A stretch of 64,000 nucleotides of DNA. Source: Romanomermis culicivorax (lineage: Eukaryota; Nematoda; Enoplea; Mermithida; Mermithidae). Location: assembly GCA_963922205.1 (NCBI GenBank), contig CAWUHX010000226.1, positions 1 through 64,000 of the forward strand. Direction: 5' to 3'. Below are positions 34,494-45,297 of this stretch, one piece after another; within the stretch, counting starts at the first letter, position 1; the number at the start of each line of letters is the position of its first letter. The notes beneath the pieces were generated by a model. The model searched no databases. It was not told where the DNA came from and saw only the letters and a program-made list of their open reading frames with translations. The position numbers and the translations under genes are program-made.

Positions 34494-37400
34494 TTAGGCT
34501 GATACAGCAGGCGCAGAAGTAGTTGCTTTTCGTGTTGTGGTCTTTTTAACTGGGGATAACTTCTGTGCAGTTGCCTTCGTAGTTTTAACCAGTTTTGCTG
34601 TTATGGGAGCTGCCACAGAGCTTTTCGCAATGCTTTGATTACCAACGATACCGGCTTTTACATTCTTTTGTGCGATTACTTTTCCAACAACGGTCTTCTT
34701 GACTGATGAGGCATTTTTTGCTGCGACAGTTTTTGTCACTCCAGTAGCAATCTTCATAGCACCAGTTGTATTTTGACTCTTGATAGCTTTTTGTATAACT
34801 GCTTTCTTGCTGACAGTTTTTTTTGTTGCAGTTGAATTTTGTATTATTGTTTCTGGGGTTGATGTTAGCCCTATGCTCGCATCAGCTCCCTCCGACACTG
34901 CCATTGAGTTATTGCTCATCGACGGGTTCGATGTATCTGTGCTGGCTAATGTTTTTTTCCCAATTACCATTCCAGCAGTAGTTTTTTTGATTCCTGCAAC
35001 TTTTTTTGATGCAGCTATTTTAGTCACTCCAGAAGCAATCTTCATAGCACCAGTCGTATTTTGACTCTTGACAGCTTTTTGTGAAACAGCTTTCTTGCTG
35101 ACAACTTTTTTGGATGCAGTTGATTTTTGTATTGTTGTTTTTAGAGTAGATGTTAGCCCCACATTTGTATCATTTCCTTCCGACAGTGTTACTGAAGTGT
35201 TGCCCATCGGTGAGTTTGTTGTATCTATGCTAGCTAAGGTTTTTTTTGCAACTACCATTCCAGCAGTAATTTTTTTGATCCCTGTAGCTTTTTTTGATGC
35301 AGCTATTTTTGTCACTCCAGAAGCCATCTTCATAGCACCAGTTGTATTTTGACTCTTGACAGCTTTTCCAGTAATTGTTTTTTTGGTCACAACTTTCTTA
35401 GATGTAGTTGATTTTTGTGCTATTGCTCCTGGATTAGATGTTATCCCCAAGCTTGCATCAGCTCCTTCCGATACTGGGTTCGATGTATCTGCACTGGCTA
35501 ATGTTTTTTTCGCGATTACCATTCCAGCAGTAGACTTTTTGACTCCTGTAACTTTTTTAGAAACTCCCATTTTTGTCACTCCAGATGCAATTTTCATAGC
35601 ACCAGTCGTATTTTGACTCTTGACAGCTTTTCCAGCAATTGCTTTTTTGGTCACAACTTTCTTGGATGTAGTTGATTTTTGTACTATTGCATCTGGATTA
35701 GATGTTATTCCCAAGCTTGCATCAGCTCCTTCAGATACTGGATTCAATGTATCTGTGCTGGCTAATGTTTTTTTCGCGATTACCATTCCAGCAGTAGTTT
35801 TTTTGACTCCTGTAACTTTTTTAGAAACTCCCATTTTTGTCACTCCAGATGCAATTTTCATAGCACCAGTTGTATTTTGACTCTTGACAGCTTTTCCTGC
35901 AATTGTTTTTTTTGTGACAACTTTCTTGGATGTAGTTGATTTTTGTACTATTGCTTCTGGACTAGATGTTATTCCCAAGCTTGCATCAGCTCCTTCAGAC
36001 ACTGGGTTCGATGTATCTGTGCTGGCTAAAGTTTTTTTCGCGATTACCATTCCAACAGTTGTTTTTTTTACTCCTGTAACTTTTTTGGAAACTCCCATTT
36101 TTGTCACTCCAGAAGCAATCTTCACAGCACCAGTTGTATTTTGACTCTTGACAGCTTTTCCTGCAATTGTTTTTTTTGTGACAACTTTCTTGGATGTAGT
36201 TGATTTTTGTACTATTGCTTCTGGACTAGATGTTATTCCCAAGCTTGCATCAGCTCCTTCCGACACTGGGTTCGATGTATCTGTGCTGGCTAATGTTTTT
36301 TTCGCTATTATCATTCCAACAGTCGTTTTCTTGACTCCTGCAACTTTTTTGGATGCTGCAATTTTTGTAACTCCGGTAGCAATTTTAATTGCACCAGTTG
36401 TTTGGCTCTTGACAGCTTTTCCAGCGATTGTTTTTTTGGTCACAACTTTCTTGGATGTGGTTGATTTTTGTATTATTTCTTCTGGATTAGATGTTATTCC
36501 CAAGCTTGCATCAGCTCCTTCCGACACTGGGTTCGATGTATCTGTGCTGGCTAATGTTTTTTTCGCTATTATCATTCCAACAGTCGTTTTCTTGACTCCT
36601 GCAACTTTTTTGGATGCTGCAATTTTTGTAACTCCGGTAGCAATTTTAATTGCACCAGTTGTTTGGCTCTTGACAGCTTTTCCAGCGATTGTTTTTTTGG
36701 TCACAACTTTCTTGGATGTGGTTGATTTTTGTATTATTTCTTCTGGATTAGATGTTATTCCCAAGCTTGCATCAGCTCCTTCCGACACTAGGTTCGTCGT
36801 ATCTGTGCTGGCTAATGTTTTTTTCGCTATTATCATTCCGACAGTAGTTTTTTTGGCTCCTGCAACTTTCTTGGATGCTCCCATTTTTGTAACTCCAGTA
36901 GCAATTTTAATTGCACCAGTTGTTTGGCTCTTGACAGCTTTTCCAGCAACTGTTTTTTTGGTCACAACTTTCTTGGATGTAGTTGATTTTTGTATTATTT
37001 CTTCTGGATTAGATGTTATTCCCAAGCCTGCGTCAGCTCCTTCCGACACTGGGTTCAATGTATCTGTGCTGGCTAATGTTTTTTTCGCGATTATCATTCC
37101 AACAGTCGTTTTTTTTACTCCTGCAACTTTTTTGGATGCTGCAATTTTTGTCACTCCAGTGGCAATCTTCATAGCACCAATACCTTGACCTGCAGTGAAT
37201 GGTTCAGTCGTTTGGCTTTCTGTGGTTTTTTCTGCAGTTGATTTTTGTGAGATAACTTTTTTGATCGACTTTTTTGTTGGTAGTTGTCCAATTCCAATTA
37301 TTTCCTGGCCTGTGACAGTTATTTCTGGTATTGTTTCTTGAGTGGAGGTATTTTCAGTCATACCAGATGTCTTCAAAGTCTTTTCTTGGGTAGAAACCGT

Positions 37401-38117
37401 TTCCTGACTTGAAGTAGTCGCTATAGGTATTGTTTCGGGAAAAGAAATTATGATCTGATTTGCAGAACTCGTTCGCATAGTTACCTCGGTTTGAGTTACT
37501 GCTTTTTCAGCTGTTACAATCCCTTGGGTGATGGACGGCAAAAGTTGAGTGGTCGTTATTACTTGACTTGTGGCAATGGTAGTTCCTGGAGTTGCAGTTG
37601 TTTTCTGCTTAAGAATTTTTTTAGCAACGACGACGTTAATGGTTTCACGTTGCGTTGGCACTCCCGTCGACATTGTTGTTTCGCCAACTCGACCACTAGT
37701 GGAAGTTTCTGCTATTGCAGTTGCTGGTGAGCCTGTTTTGATAGCTGACACATCTCCAGGTGCACCCGGAGCTCCTCCGACATCTTCACCTAGCACTGAC
37801 TGTTTTGTCAGATCTCCAGCGGCATCGTTACCGGACACTGACTGCTTTGTCGTTCTCTGTTCAGAATTAAATGATTCGTCTTGTCCACGCTTTGCTGTGC
37901 TTGTTTTCGGGACGGTCTTTGTAGATGTCAATGAAGTAGATTCTAGTCTTGTAAGAGGTTCCTCGATCTTGCCCTCCCCAATACGGTTCCCTATCTCAAG
38001 TGAACCCTTAGTCACGATGCGTGGTGGCTGTCGTTGGGAAGGCGATAATGTTTCAAAGGTGTATTCTACATCTGGTAGTGGCTGAACAGGTTTTTGATCC
38101 TCTAATCCATATTCCAT
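34494..38117 (-). CDS. Lys/Thr/Ser/Ala-rich tandem-repeat protein, unknown function
   Basis: One open frame with no introns or stops encodes 1207 residues from the ATG at 38117. About 300 N-terminal residues are Thr/Ser/Gln-rich and non-repetitive. They are followed by nine clear repeats plus a diverged tenth, each 87-96 residues, with a core such as KKVVTKKTIAGKAVKSQ, then IAKKTLASTDT, then SEGADASLGIT. The tail is basic and ends APAVSA. No TM segment or catalytic motif was seen. The frame stays open upstream to about 38303 and includes a short cysteine-containing stretch (CDFDGNWWEY), so an upstream exon is likely and the real start may differ. Low-complexity structural, mucin-like or histone-H1-like roles are all possible; I recognise no family. 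A polyA signal follows at 34394-34399. Confidence 0.8.
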   Translation of the reverse strand: MEYGLEDQKPVQPLPDVEYTFETLSPSQRQPPRIVTKGSLEIGNRIGEGKIEEPLTRLESTSLTSTKTVPKTSTAKRGQDESFNSEQRTTKQSVSGNDAAGDLTKQSVLGEDVGGAPGAPGDVSAIKTGSPATAIAETSTSGRVGETTMSTGVPTQRETINVVVAKKILKQKTTATPGTTIATSQVITTTQLLPSITQGIVTAEKAVTQTEVTMRTSSANQIIISFPETIPIATTSSQETVSTQEKTLKTSGMTENTSTQETIPEITVTGQEIIGIGQLPTKKSIKKVISQKSTAEKTTESQTTEPFTAGQGIGAMKIATGVTKIAASKKVAGVKKTTVGMIIAKKTLASTDTLNPVSEGADAGLGITSNPEEIIQKSTTSKKVVTKKTVAGKAVKSQTTGAIKIATGVTKMGASKKVAGAKKTTVGMIIAKKTLASTDTTNLVSEGADASLGITSNPEEIIQKSTTSKKVVTKKTIAGKAVKSQTTGAIKIATGVTKIAASKKVAGVKKTTVGMIIAKKTLASTDTSNPVSEGADASLGITSNPEEIIQKSTTSKKVVTKKTIAGKAVKSQTTGAIKIATGVTKIAASKKVAGVKKTTVGMIIAKKTLASTDTSNPVSEGADASLGITSSPEAIVQKSTTSKKVVTKKTIAGKAVKSQNTTGAVKIASGVTKMGVSKKVTGVKKTTVGMVIAKKTLASTDTSNPVSEGADASLGITSSPEAIVQKSTTSKKVVTKKTIAGKAVKSQNTTGAMKIASGVTKMGVSKKVTGVKKTTAGMVIAKKTLASTDTLNPVSEGADASLGITSNPDAIVQKSTTSKKVVTKKAIAGKAVKSQNTTGAMKIASGVTKMGVSKKVTGVKKSTAGMVIAKKTLASADTSNPVSEGADASLGITSNPGAIAQKSTTSKKVVTKKTITGKAVKSQNTTGAMKMASGVTKIAASKKATGIKKITAGMVVAKKTLASIDTTNSPMGNTSVTLSEGNDTNVGLTSTLKTTIQKSTASKKVVSKKAVSQKAVKSQNTTGAMKIASGVTKIAASKKVAGIKKTTAGMVIGKKTLASTDTSNPSMSNNSMAVSEGADASIGLTSTPETIIQNSTATKKTVSKKAVIQKAIKSQNTTGAMKIATGVTKTVAAKNASSVKKTVVGKVIAQKNVKAGIVGNQSIAKSSVAAPITAKLVKTTKATAQKLSPVKKTTTRKATTSAPAVSA
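34780..37190 (-). repeat. Coding tandem array, periods 288, 264 and 261 bp
   Basis: Period boundaries fall at about 34780, 35068 and 35356 (288 bp), then 35620, 35884 and 36148 (264 bp), then about 36409, 36670 and 36931 (261 bp). All are multiples of three, so repeat expansion preserves the frame. Neighbouring units are near-identical while distant ones diverge, which suggests recent local duplication. The complementary strand is also open across most units. Confidence 0.9.
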
Positions 38118-38344
38118 ATCCAGTAAATATGTCAAACTTTCACACTCGAAGCATGTGATGTCGTTATCTGCTTGTAGGCAGGAATTTTTCTGATAACTAT
38201 ATTCCCACCAGTTGCCGTCAAAATCGCACAGATGTTCGATTGACTGACCCTTAAACGGAGAATATCTAATGAGGAAATCATAAATTCAAATGACGTACAT
38301 TTTATAAATGCTGCTTCCTCTACTGACTGTTTTCTTTGGTTTGC

Positions 38345-39175
38345 AGCCATATGCGCCAATGTCAATTGCGTTTTCCTATTTGGGCCCTCGGCCATTGCGC
38401 CGATTTTCAAGTGCGCCATTTTTTTATGCGCCCTATGCATTTGCGCCATGTGTATAATGCGCCAACTGCAATTGCGACAACGGTAATAAAAAACGTGAAA
38501 AAGATGACTATTGTTCCCAAAAATTGTTTAGGAAGCAATTTTTGTACAGAATTTTTCCAATCCAAAATTTTTGCAATATGTTTATTTTTCTCGGACTTAT
38601 GTAGTTAATCTATATCAGAGTTTATCTACTACAAATAATTCTATGATCTGATCAGGATTCTATGATAAGATAATCCTGTGATCAGTACTTTCATAATTCG
38701 AATTTTTTCAGAAGCAGCAACAGTAAACATTTACTTCAGATCTTACCACTTGAGTTCGAAAGTCAAAATAAGCAGGACACAAATGTATAGTTACAGTATT
38801 TAATACGCCAATGGATCAGCCAAATTATGAACTTTGCCGGTCATAAAATCAATAGCATTAATTTCACCCTGATCATAATGTAGCTTGAGTGTAAAAAATT
38901 GTAGAGTTCCAAATGCGACATAATTTCTTTTTGATAATTTACAACTCTGTGGCTATGTGACTAGATGTGTGGTCCTGTATGACTGCACGATAATTTACAA
39001 TGCTGTTTTTTGCCTAGTTTGTGTGGTCTTCAATAATGATACATTTCTCATTTGATACTATGTTTTCAGTGTCAAATTAGAATTATGGCGCAAATGAACA
39101 ATGCGCATTTGCAAATGGCGCATTTAACACACGGCACATTTGCTAATAGCCCATATGACATGTGGCGCATTTGGA
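38345..39175. mobile_element. Word-array element, family C (word AAATGCGCCA)
   Basis: The left arm (38348-38480) has about seven TGCGCCA words in varying context. The right arm (39085-39175) has inverted TGGCGCAT/GCGCATTT words. The outer ends read ATGCGCCAATGTCA and, reverse-complemented, ATGCGCCACATGTCA. The interior has no recognised ORF. I found no convincing target duplication. It sits directly upstream of the repeat-protein open frame and may lie in its 5' intron. Confidence 0.65.
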
Positions 39176-39213
39176 TCGGATAAGCATCATTTTTTAGACG
39201 TTTAAATTCCCAA

Positions 39214-39513
39214 TTGGTTGACTGCCTCAGTAAGTCGACCGTCCGGGCAAGTCAACTGTCCCACGAAGTCGATTATACTGATAAAACCAATTAGAACCAG
39301 ACTATCCTAAATCCCTCGACAATTTAATTATTCAAATTTGCTAGACCAGATTGCTTTCATGGCTTAGGTTTAGACTCAAGCTTAGACTTAGTTTCAAGCT
39401 TAGGTGTAGGTTCAGTCCTTGCCTTATGTGAAAAAGACATGCTAAACTGCACTTCTGGAACAGTCGACCTACTGGAATAGTCGACTTACTGTGATCGTCG
39501 AATTATTAGGACA
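39214..39513. mobile_element. Word-array element, family D (word AAGTCGACTGTCC)
   Basis: The ends are inverted: TTGGTTGACTGCC and, reverse-complemented, TTGGTCGACTGTCC. There are three or four GTCGAC-type words per arm. The interior contains a separate short tandem, GGCTTAGGTTTAGACTCAAG and variants (39358-39420). No target duplication was recognised. Confidence 0.6.
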
Positions 39514-41290
39514 GTCGACCAAGTACCGTTAACATATTGTTTCATACTTACCAAAATGACCAGGCTGCACAATGCCAATAGGATTATCAACGACCGTTTC
39601 ATTTTCTATGTAAATGATAAAAAATTGACGGAATTAGTCTTCCTAAGAAACGAAAGGGAAATTCTTGAATGCAATGTAGCGAATCCAAAAGTTGAAATGA
39701 CATTTAAAAAACAGCCCATACGTCCCACTGTCCAGACGGTGTTCCCATTACCCTCAACTATGATTGTCATTCTTAATCATTTTAGTGTGTCATTGTCTAT
39801 GAAGTAAGCATATCAAAGCAGGTGTTAGGTAAACCAAGGAGTACTTTTGCTTCATCAGCTCGGAACGATGTGCAACTTTTTGCATGCAACTCATTCTTGA
39901 AATACTTCATATAACTACCTCTTTGAAGACAAGAGCAATTTACTGTTAATTTTTCTATTTGACATAGATACAGTGAAATCTAACTTAAACAAAATCACAG
40001 AAGATTGGGATTATTGACAATTATGAAGAATGACAGTATGTAAAAAAAAACTTCTCCATAGACCAAAATCAATTTATTTTGAAACGACCCGATGAAAGTA
40101 TGCTCAACCCAGAAGAATTAGTAAGAATATTACTGTAATGAAAGGAAGAAATATCTTGTTAATCACCGGAAAACAAGCAAAATTATCATTTTTTTCAGTA
40201 ATCCGGTAAAATCGTCAAAATTTTCGAAGTGAATGAGATATATGTATAGTATTACACGATAGGGCAAAAGCCAAGTTACGAAAAAAATATCCAATATCTC
40301 TAGAAAAGGAATAAGTACAGAGTTACAGAGTGATGTTCTTCACCAATTTGTCGATATTTAGTTAAGCTTCCAAACCTTAGCAGCAATCAGGCCCATTCTC
40401 GTGCAATTGACATGGTCAACTATCAATATCCCGCCAATAGCGAGTAGGCTTCAATCCATTAACCCTCTGCTCAGACGTCTCAATATATGAAATGTTTACC
40501 TTATCATTCAAGAATGAACAAAAGTAACACGTCTCCCACTAGCTGCAGGACTTATTCTAAGTGACTAAGCAGCCCTGTTCCCAGCCTGAGTTATGCAACT
40601 TCATTTTATCATTGTTGGTCGACTGTGTCTACCTTTTTTCAATAAGGTGCTTCCAAATAACGAGAATAAGTATTGCCCTCAAATTTGTTAATTTTTTAAT
40701 GCAAAATTATTTGAGGTAACTCGCAAATTTGCAGCTCATTATGGAAAGTGGTTTGGTAGCAAATTATAAAAGTATAAAATGTAAATGGCGTCCAGTTTAC
40801 TTTTTAAAGAGTATTTTTAAAAAGCATACTACACTATATCGCGCTAGGAATCACAATTTACAAACGCTGGATGAAGGAGTCGAAGGCAGACATTACATAC
40901 TTACCAATTATATGCAAGGAATAACTCGAATCTACAATGAAGTCGCCGAATGAACTGAAATATGCCCTTAGAAAATGTCTTTTTTGGTTTTAGAGAAACA
41001 TAAATAGACCTTAAATTAAATAAGTCAGCTGAAACATGCTACACACAATTTAAATTGTCAGTTTGAATAAATAAAATGCAACTAAGGCACAATGTGCAGA
41101 TGTTTATTGCAGGTGTGTCGTTATTCGATGCGTATTGAATGGGGTCCCCGCTGAAAATAAAACCCTTTCACTAAATTTTGGTTATCTACTGCAAACTGAT
41201 CAAACAATAAAAGCATGGAACATTTTAATGTATTGTGTAGCAATGTATAAAAAAAACATAATATGATAAAAGTATGCTTGTCCTATGTTG
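39514..41290. other. Spacer with a weak Ig-like ORF and a degenerate MITE
   Basis: A plus-strand ORF at 39556-39807 has a short Ig-like pattern but no consistent partner exon. A degenerate M1 copy lies at about 40620-40790. An AATAAATAAAA polyA-like motif occurs at about 41066. No gene model holds together. Confidence 0.35.
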
Positions 41291-41361
41291 CCGTAGGCCA
41301 GGTTTCATGCAAGGGACTTAAGCTCTAGATGAGCTTCAGCTCAAGCTGTAGCCTAACTTAC

Positions 41362-42004
41362 CGTTGGCAAAAATCCGACTACGGATTACTAGACTATTCC
41401 AAAGACTATAGTCTTTAACATACATGCACGTGGGCGGGGGTTTGGGGGGTTTTGACACCCAGCAGATTTTTATTTATCCCCAGCAGATTCTTGCTGACCC
41501 CCAGCGGATTTGACTCCCCTAGCAATGATTGTGAAGTTGACGAAGGAAAATGATCAAAAGAGAAGAGAAAGTCGTCATGAAAATGGAAATGATGCTGTAG
41601 TTTAACAATTTTTCTAAACAAAGCATACTTGATTCCAAAAGAGTAACATTAAAACTGTAAAAAGTGCTGTCTAAGCAAATTATTTAACATATCTGACTAA
41701 TATAGTTGTAAGAACATGCTGTTTGGAAGTTAGAAAATCTTTCTAAGACCTTTCATTTCATTATCAAGAATGAAAAAAATTTTGTATTCCACCCCCCCCC
41801 CTCCTGGCTGACCCCCAGCAGAATTTCTATGCTGTGCATGTATGGTCTTTAATCTTTGGACTATAGTCCCAGTATCTTTTTCAGGCCGTGATCCTTGAAA
41901 AGCCTATAGTATTTTTTAAAAGATAGTGCGCACCATAGTTCGGTAGTCTCCTCAAGAGGTATTATGTAGTCCCAGACTACAGTCCGGACCTTCGCCAACG
42001 CTAT
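41362..42004. mobile_element. Word-array element, family H (word GACTATAGTC), inside family G
   Basis: The termini are inverted: CGTTGGCAAAAATCCGACTA on the left and CGTTGGCGAAGGTCCGGACT (reverse-complemented) on the right. Repeated ACTATAGTC and GACTAC words follow on each side. The flanks CTAACTTA (left) and CTAACTTTA (right, after CTAT) resemble an 8-9 bp target duplication. Family I is nested inside. Confidence 0.65.
41423..41850 (+). repeat. Family I element (word CCCCAGCAGA), copy 3, inside family H
   Basis: It begins CATGCACGTGGGCGG and ends with CCCCCAGCAGAATTTCTATG followed by GTGCATG, giving short inverted CATGCAC ends. The interior matches copies at 25145-25525 and 32175-32575. 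Confidence 0.7.
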
Positions 42005-42120
42005 CTAACTTTATATATTATACATTTGCAGTTAATAGGCAGCTCAGCTGCAGCTTAACTTATACACAAAACACATCGAGAAACTTAAGCTGAAACTTAA
42101 GCTAGATTAACTTTTTGCTA

Positions 42121-44050
42121 AGGAAAATGTTTTTGCTTTTTTCACATGACGTGTTGTTTATATTTATTTCTTAGGAAGTGACCAAACATCAACATTGAAA
42201 ACAATAGTCCGTTTATTATGAAATGCTTGACAATTGAAAAATGGCAAAAATTAAGTGCAGAAAGAGACAAGCTTTGTAACTTATATATCATTTGTCAATT
42301 ACTCATTTGGCTACTGATGACTAAAGTTAATTTGCTCTCATAGTATTCAAGGAGCAGCAGATCCTATCTTTGATTTCATTTTTCCTCTCAACGTCCCTCT
42401 ATTCAATATAGAATTTAAAAACACTTGATGGTTTTGTTCTTTTGTAGGTATATTGAACTTTTCTGTCAAATGACCTTCTTTTTGTATGTTTATCGTTCAT
42501 ATATCTACACTGGCGCAGTTTGATAATTCTCGGAACTTTCAAGACGGCTTCAATCCTCCAAACACTTGATCAGCTGTAAAATTCAAAATATTCATTTTCT
42601 TCTCCGCTATTAGGATGTGCCTATCTTGTTGGGATATCTGCGCAGCCCTATATGTTATGCTAGAGAAATAATGAAAATTCTAGACCAGCTACTAAACTGT
42701 GAAGTTCTGATGTGCCGAAACCTAAGTACAATGTTTGGCAAGCTCCCGGTGGAGTTAAACACCTGTTGATAGGATAACATGCAGAATATTAGTGAAATCA
42801 CGGGCAGTAGAATACAAAAATTTATAAGATAAGTTACTACTCCAAGGATGATGAAATGACAATTTTAATTCAAAAATTGAGATGGAAATATCCAAGATAT
42901 TTCTCGGGCCTCAGAATAAATGTGCTTCCAGAAATATACTCTAGATTTAAGAATGAAAAAAAAAATAAAAAACTTCGCGATAAGTTGAGACAAAATTTTC
43001 AATTTATACGGATTATAAAGAATGCATTTGGACTTAAGAATGAAAAAATCTGTATTATCGTTAACATCGTTTGTATACAACTTTTAATGTAGGATTTTCT
43101 AATTATAAACTTGTTATTATGCTGAAAAGTTTCTTGTCCTTACAAGAAAAACATGGCTTGGCGGAAAAAATAGTGAAATTTAGTACCTTCTCTCCCCGCC
43201 ATTTAGAAACATTTCAAGAAAGGCAGGCTGGGATAGATTTTATGTTTGGCTCAAGACACCCTCATTTTTGAAACACATATTACATACCTGCACCACAGTT
43301 GAACCGACCGTATCAATATATGGCTAGAATGAGGTAGCAAGTTAAAACACCGGCACTTAAATTTAAGAATACCGTACAAGAAACAAAACTAAAGCGCCAT
43401 GGGTTGTTCTGGATAAACACACCTGCTGACTTATTCTTCGAAACTTTTTTGATAGGAGAAAGATTTCCAGCATGAATACATATTTAGAATACACCTGCTC
43501 ATTACCAAGTGCAGTTGCATTCACAGGTGCGTGCATCACGATGTCATTTTTGAATCAAATAAATCACCAACTTTCTGCATAACAAGGGAAATTCTTTATG
43601 TAAAAAATAATATCTACAAGAATGCATTTCTTCACAGTTGGCTAAAAATGCGTCCCCGTGAATTCGGAAGATGAAAAAGGGATAACGAATCAAACAGACA
43701 CGAATGTTTCAGTGCAACATGCAACGACCTTTTCTGCATACTTTGAACCCATATAACTCCGTGCAAGGTCAATTTTTCTCAGAGCCTTGAGTAAAAGACA
43801 TTGAGGGCGTTCTTAACTTTTTCCTCATTTTTCAATTTACAAGCATTTCATAAAAAAAAGACTATCATTTTGAATCTTTTCCACTGAAAAAGGAGTGAAG
43901 CAAAAAAAATCAAAATTACGAATAATTACACAAAGTCATTATCATTAATTTTCTGCGTTTCTAGTTGTGTCTGAAGATATTTTGGCAAGTTATAAAGCTT
44001 GCATTATTTAACGTATAGTTGATAAAGTGTACTGTTTAATCGCCAACAAA
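42121..44050. other. Intergenic DNA with M1 fragments
   Basis: M1-like halves occur at about 42208-42260 (TTATTATGAAATGCTTG) and 43790-43865 (CAAGCATTTCATAAAAAAAA). The ORF pair at 42856-43092 reads Lys/Ile-rich A+T DNA and has no domain. Confidence 0.45.
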
Positions 44051-44079
44051 AGTTTCAATTTTATTCCAGAGTCCAGACC

Positions 44080-44260
44080 ACCGTTTTTTTTTCCTCAAAT
44101 GGGGTCTTTTGAGGAAAAAAAATTCGAAATGAGGAAAAAAATTTTGGGTATGGTTCTCATTGAGGAAAAAATTTTGGGGAATTCCAAACCGAAAAGATGC
44201 GTTTTGGTGGACTTGAAAGGGTCAAAATCTCAAAATTTTCCGGCGCTTCGCGCCGGTCAC
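44080..44260. repeat. Hairpin-tailed word-array element, word TTGAGGAAAA
   Basis: Alternating TTTCCTC and GAGGAAA words are separated by runs of A/T and TTTTGGG. They are followed by the shared tail module (GCGTTTTGGTGGACTTGAAA, TCAAAATCTCAAAATTTTC) and the GC hairpin at 44240-44256. Confidence 0.65.
44240..44256. repeat. GC-rich hairpin CCGGCGCTTCGCGCCGG
   Basis: A 6-7 bp stem with a short loop, preceded by AAAATTTT. It is one of about a dozen such hairpins in the window. Confidence 0.8.
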
Positions 44261-44604
44261 GGGTACAATCTTGATTATTTTCTATCAGGCGCGGCCATTA
44301 GCATATCTACTTCGACTTACTAATTAATGCTCAACAGTTTCTATCTATCAAGTTAGCTCGTTTCATTTTCTAATCGTTAGCAGTCAATTATGTCGCCCAA
44401 TATTGAGATTTTTCATCAATTTTCTCAATTTTTTCTCTCGATGTTTGGAATTTTTTAAACGTCTGCAACCTGAACTTTTGCGTTTATTGAAGATAGAAAT
44501 TGAAGGCATCATTCTAGACTGCGATTTTAGAACTTCTGTTTATGAATATCTGTTGGAGAGATTTATTTTCCAGCGTTTTAGAATATAAAAACTGAAAAAT
44601 TTTC

Positions 44605-44621
44605 CTGGCGCTTCGCGCCAG
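44605..44621. repeat. GC-rich hairpin with compensatory change
   Basis: CTGGCGCTTCGCGCCAG has a T/A pair in place of the C/G pair of the usual stem. The change is matched on both sides, so the stem is kept. Confidence 0.75.
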
Positions 44622-44725
44622 AATGGGAAACAAATTATACTTCATAAGTCGGATTTTAATTTATTTCCCAACGTTGTGGAGGTTCAATTTACAGCGTTGT
44701 AGAAAGTGAAAATCCAAAAAATTTT

Positions 44726-44742
44726 CCGGCGCTCCGCGCCGG
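44726..44742. repeat. GC-rich hairpin, loop variant
   Basis: CCGGCGCTCCGCGCCGG differs from the common form only in the loop. Confidence 0.75.
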
Positions 44743-44999
44743 ACCAAGAACTAAATAAAATTAGATGATTCTGATGAGAGCCATAGAAATGTTGATAGCG
44801 GATAAATTCCTGTGAGAACTCTATCGTTATTCGTTAACATGCTTCACCCGCTCCTGTAGAACACCAATATATTCTTCATGAGCTCATTTTGGCTAATATA
44901 ACTAGAAATTTCTCAATTTTTTTTCTAATTTTTGCAGGTTTCTGACTTCAAATACAACAAAATGCATGGGTATGCTCCTAAAATGCATTAAAAAGCATC

Positions 45000-45295
45000 C
45001 GTAGCCACATTATAAGCGTTTTTAAAAATGTGGAAAATTTTTGGAAAATGAGGAAAAAAATTTTGGGTCCGGTTCTCATGTGGAAAAAATCTTCGAGGAA
45101 AAAAAAAAACGGTGGTCCAGACCACTGTTTTTTTCCACATTTGCACTATAATGTGGGAAAAAAATCTGGAATGTGGAAAAAATTTCTGAGGTCTTTCCAC
45201 AAATGTGGAAGAAAAATTTGGGATTTTCATATTGAAAAGTGGTGCATTTTAGGAGGTTCAAATCTCAAAATATTCCGGCGCTTCGCGCCGGCCAC
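45000..45295. repeat. Hairpin-tailed word-array element, word ATGTGGAAAA
   Basis: At least six TTTCCACA/TGTGGAAA words alternate in orientation, with TTTGGG-type spacers. They are followed by GTGGTGCATTTTAGGAGGTT, TCAAATCTCAAAATATTC and the GC hairpin at 45275-45291. The layout matches 44080-44260, but the word differs consistently at every position. Confidence 0.7.
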
Positions 45296-45297
45296 TG

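Larger units (their letters stand above)
41311..42108. mobile_element. Word-array element, family G (word AGCTTAAGCTGAA), outermost of three nested elements
   Basis: The left arm (41317-41360) has GACTTAAGCTCTAGATGAGC and AGCTCAAGCTG words. The right arm (42048-42108) has AGCTGCAGCTTAA and AAACTTAAGCTGAAACTTAA. Family H is inserted inside it. Confidence 0.55.

Noticed and set aside
34780..37188. Plus-strand ORFs repeating every 261-288 bases, the longest 346 codons, rich in Val, Phe and Ala.
   Set aside because: They are the antisense of the Lys/Thr-rich repeat protein, whose strand has one continuous frame, an N-terminal unique region and a polyA signal.
39556..39807. Plus-strand ORF with an Ig-like pattern (REILECNVANPKVEMTF) reminiscent of receptor tyrosine kinase Ig domains.
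   Set aside because: The apparent next exon does not join in phase, the surrounding DNA is repeats, and one short strand pattern is not enough for a gene call.
40729..40953. ORF that could complete the Ig-like domain (YKSIKCKW) and is followed by an AATAAA-like motif.
   Set aside because: Its first third is a degenerate M1 MITE (CGCAAATTTGCAGCTCATTA type sequence), so the reading frame is fortuitous.
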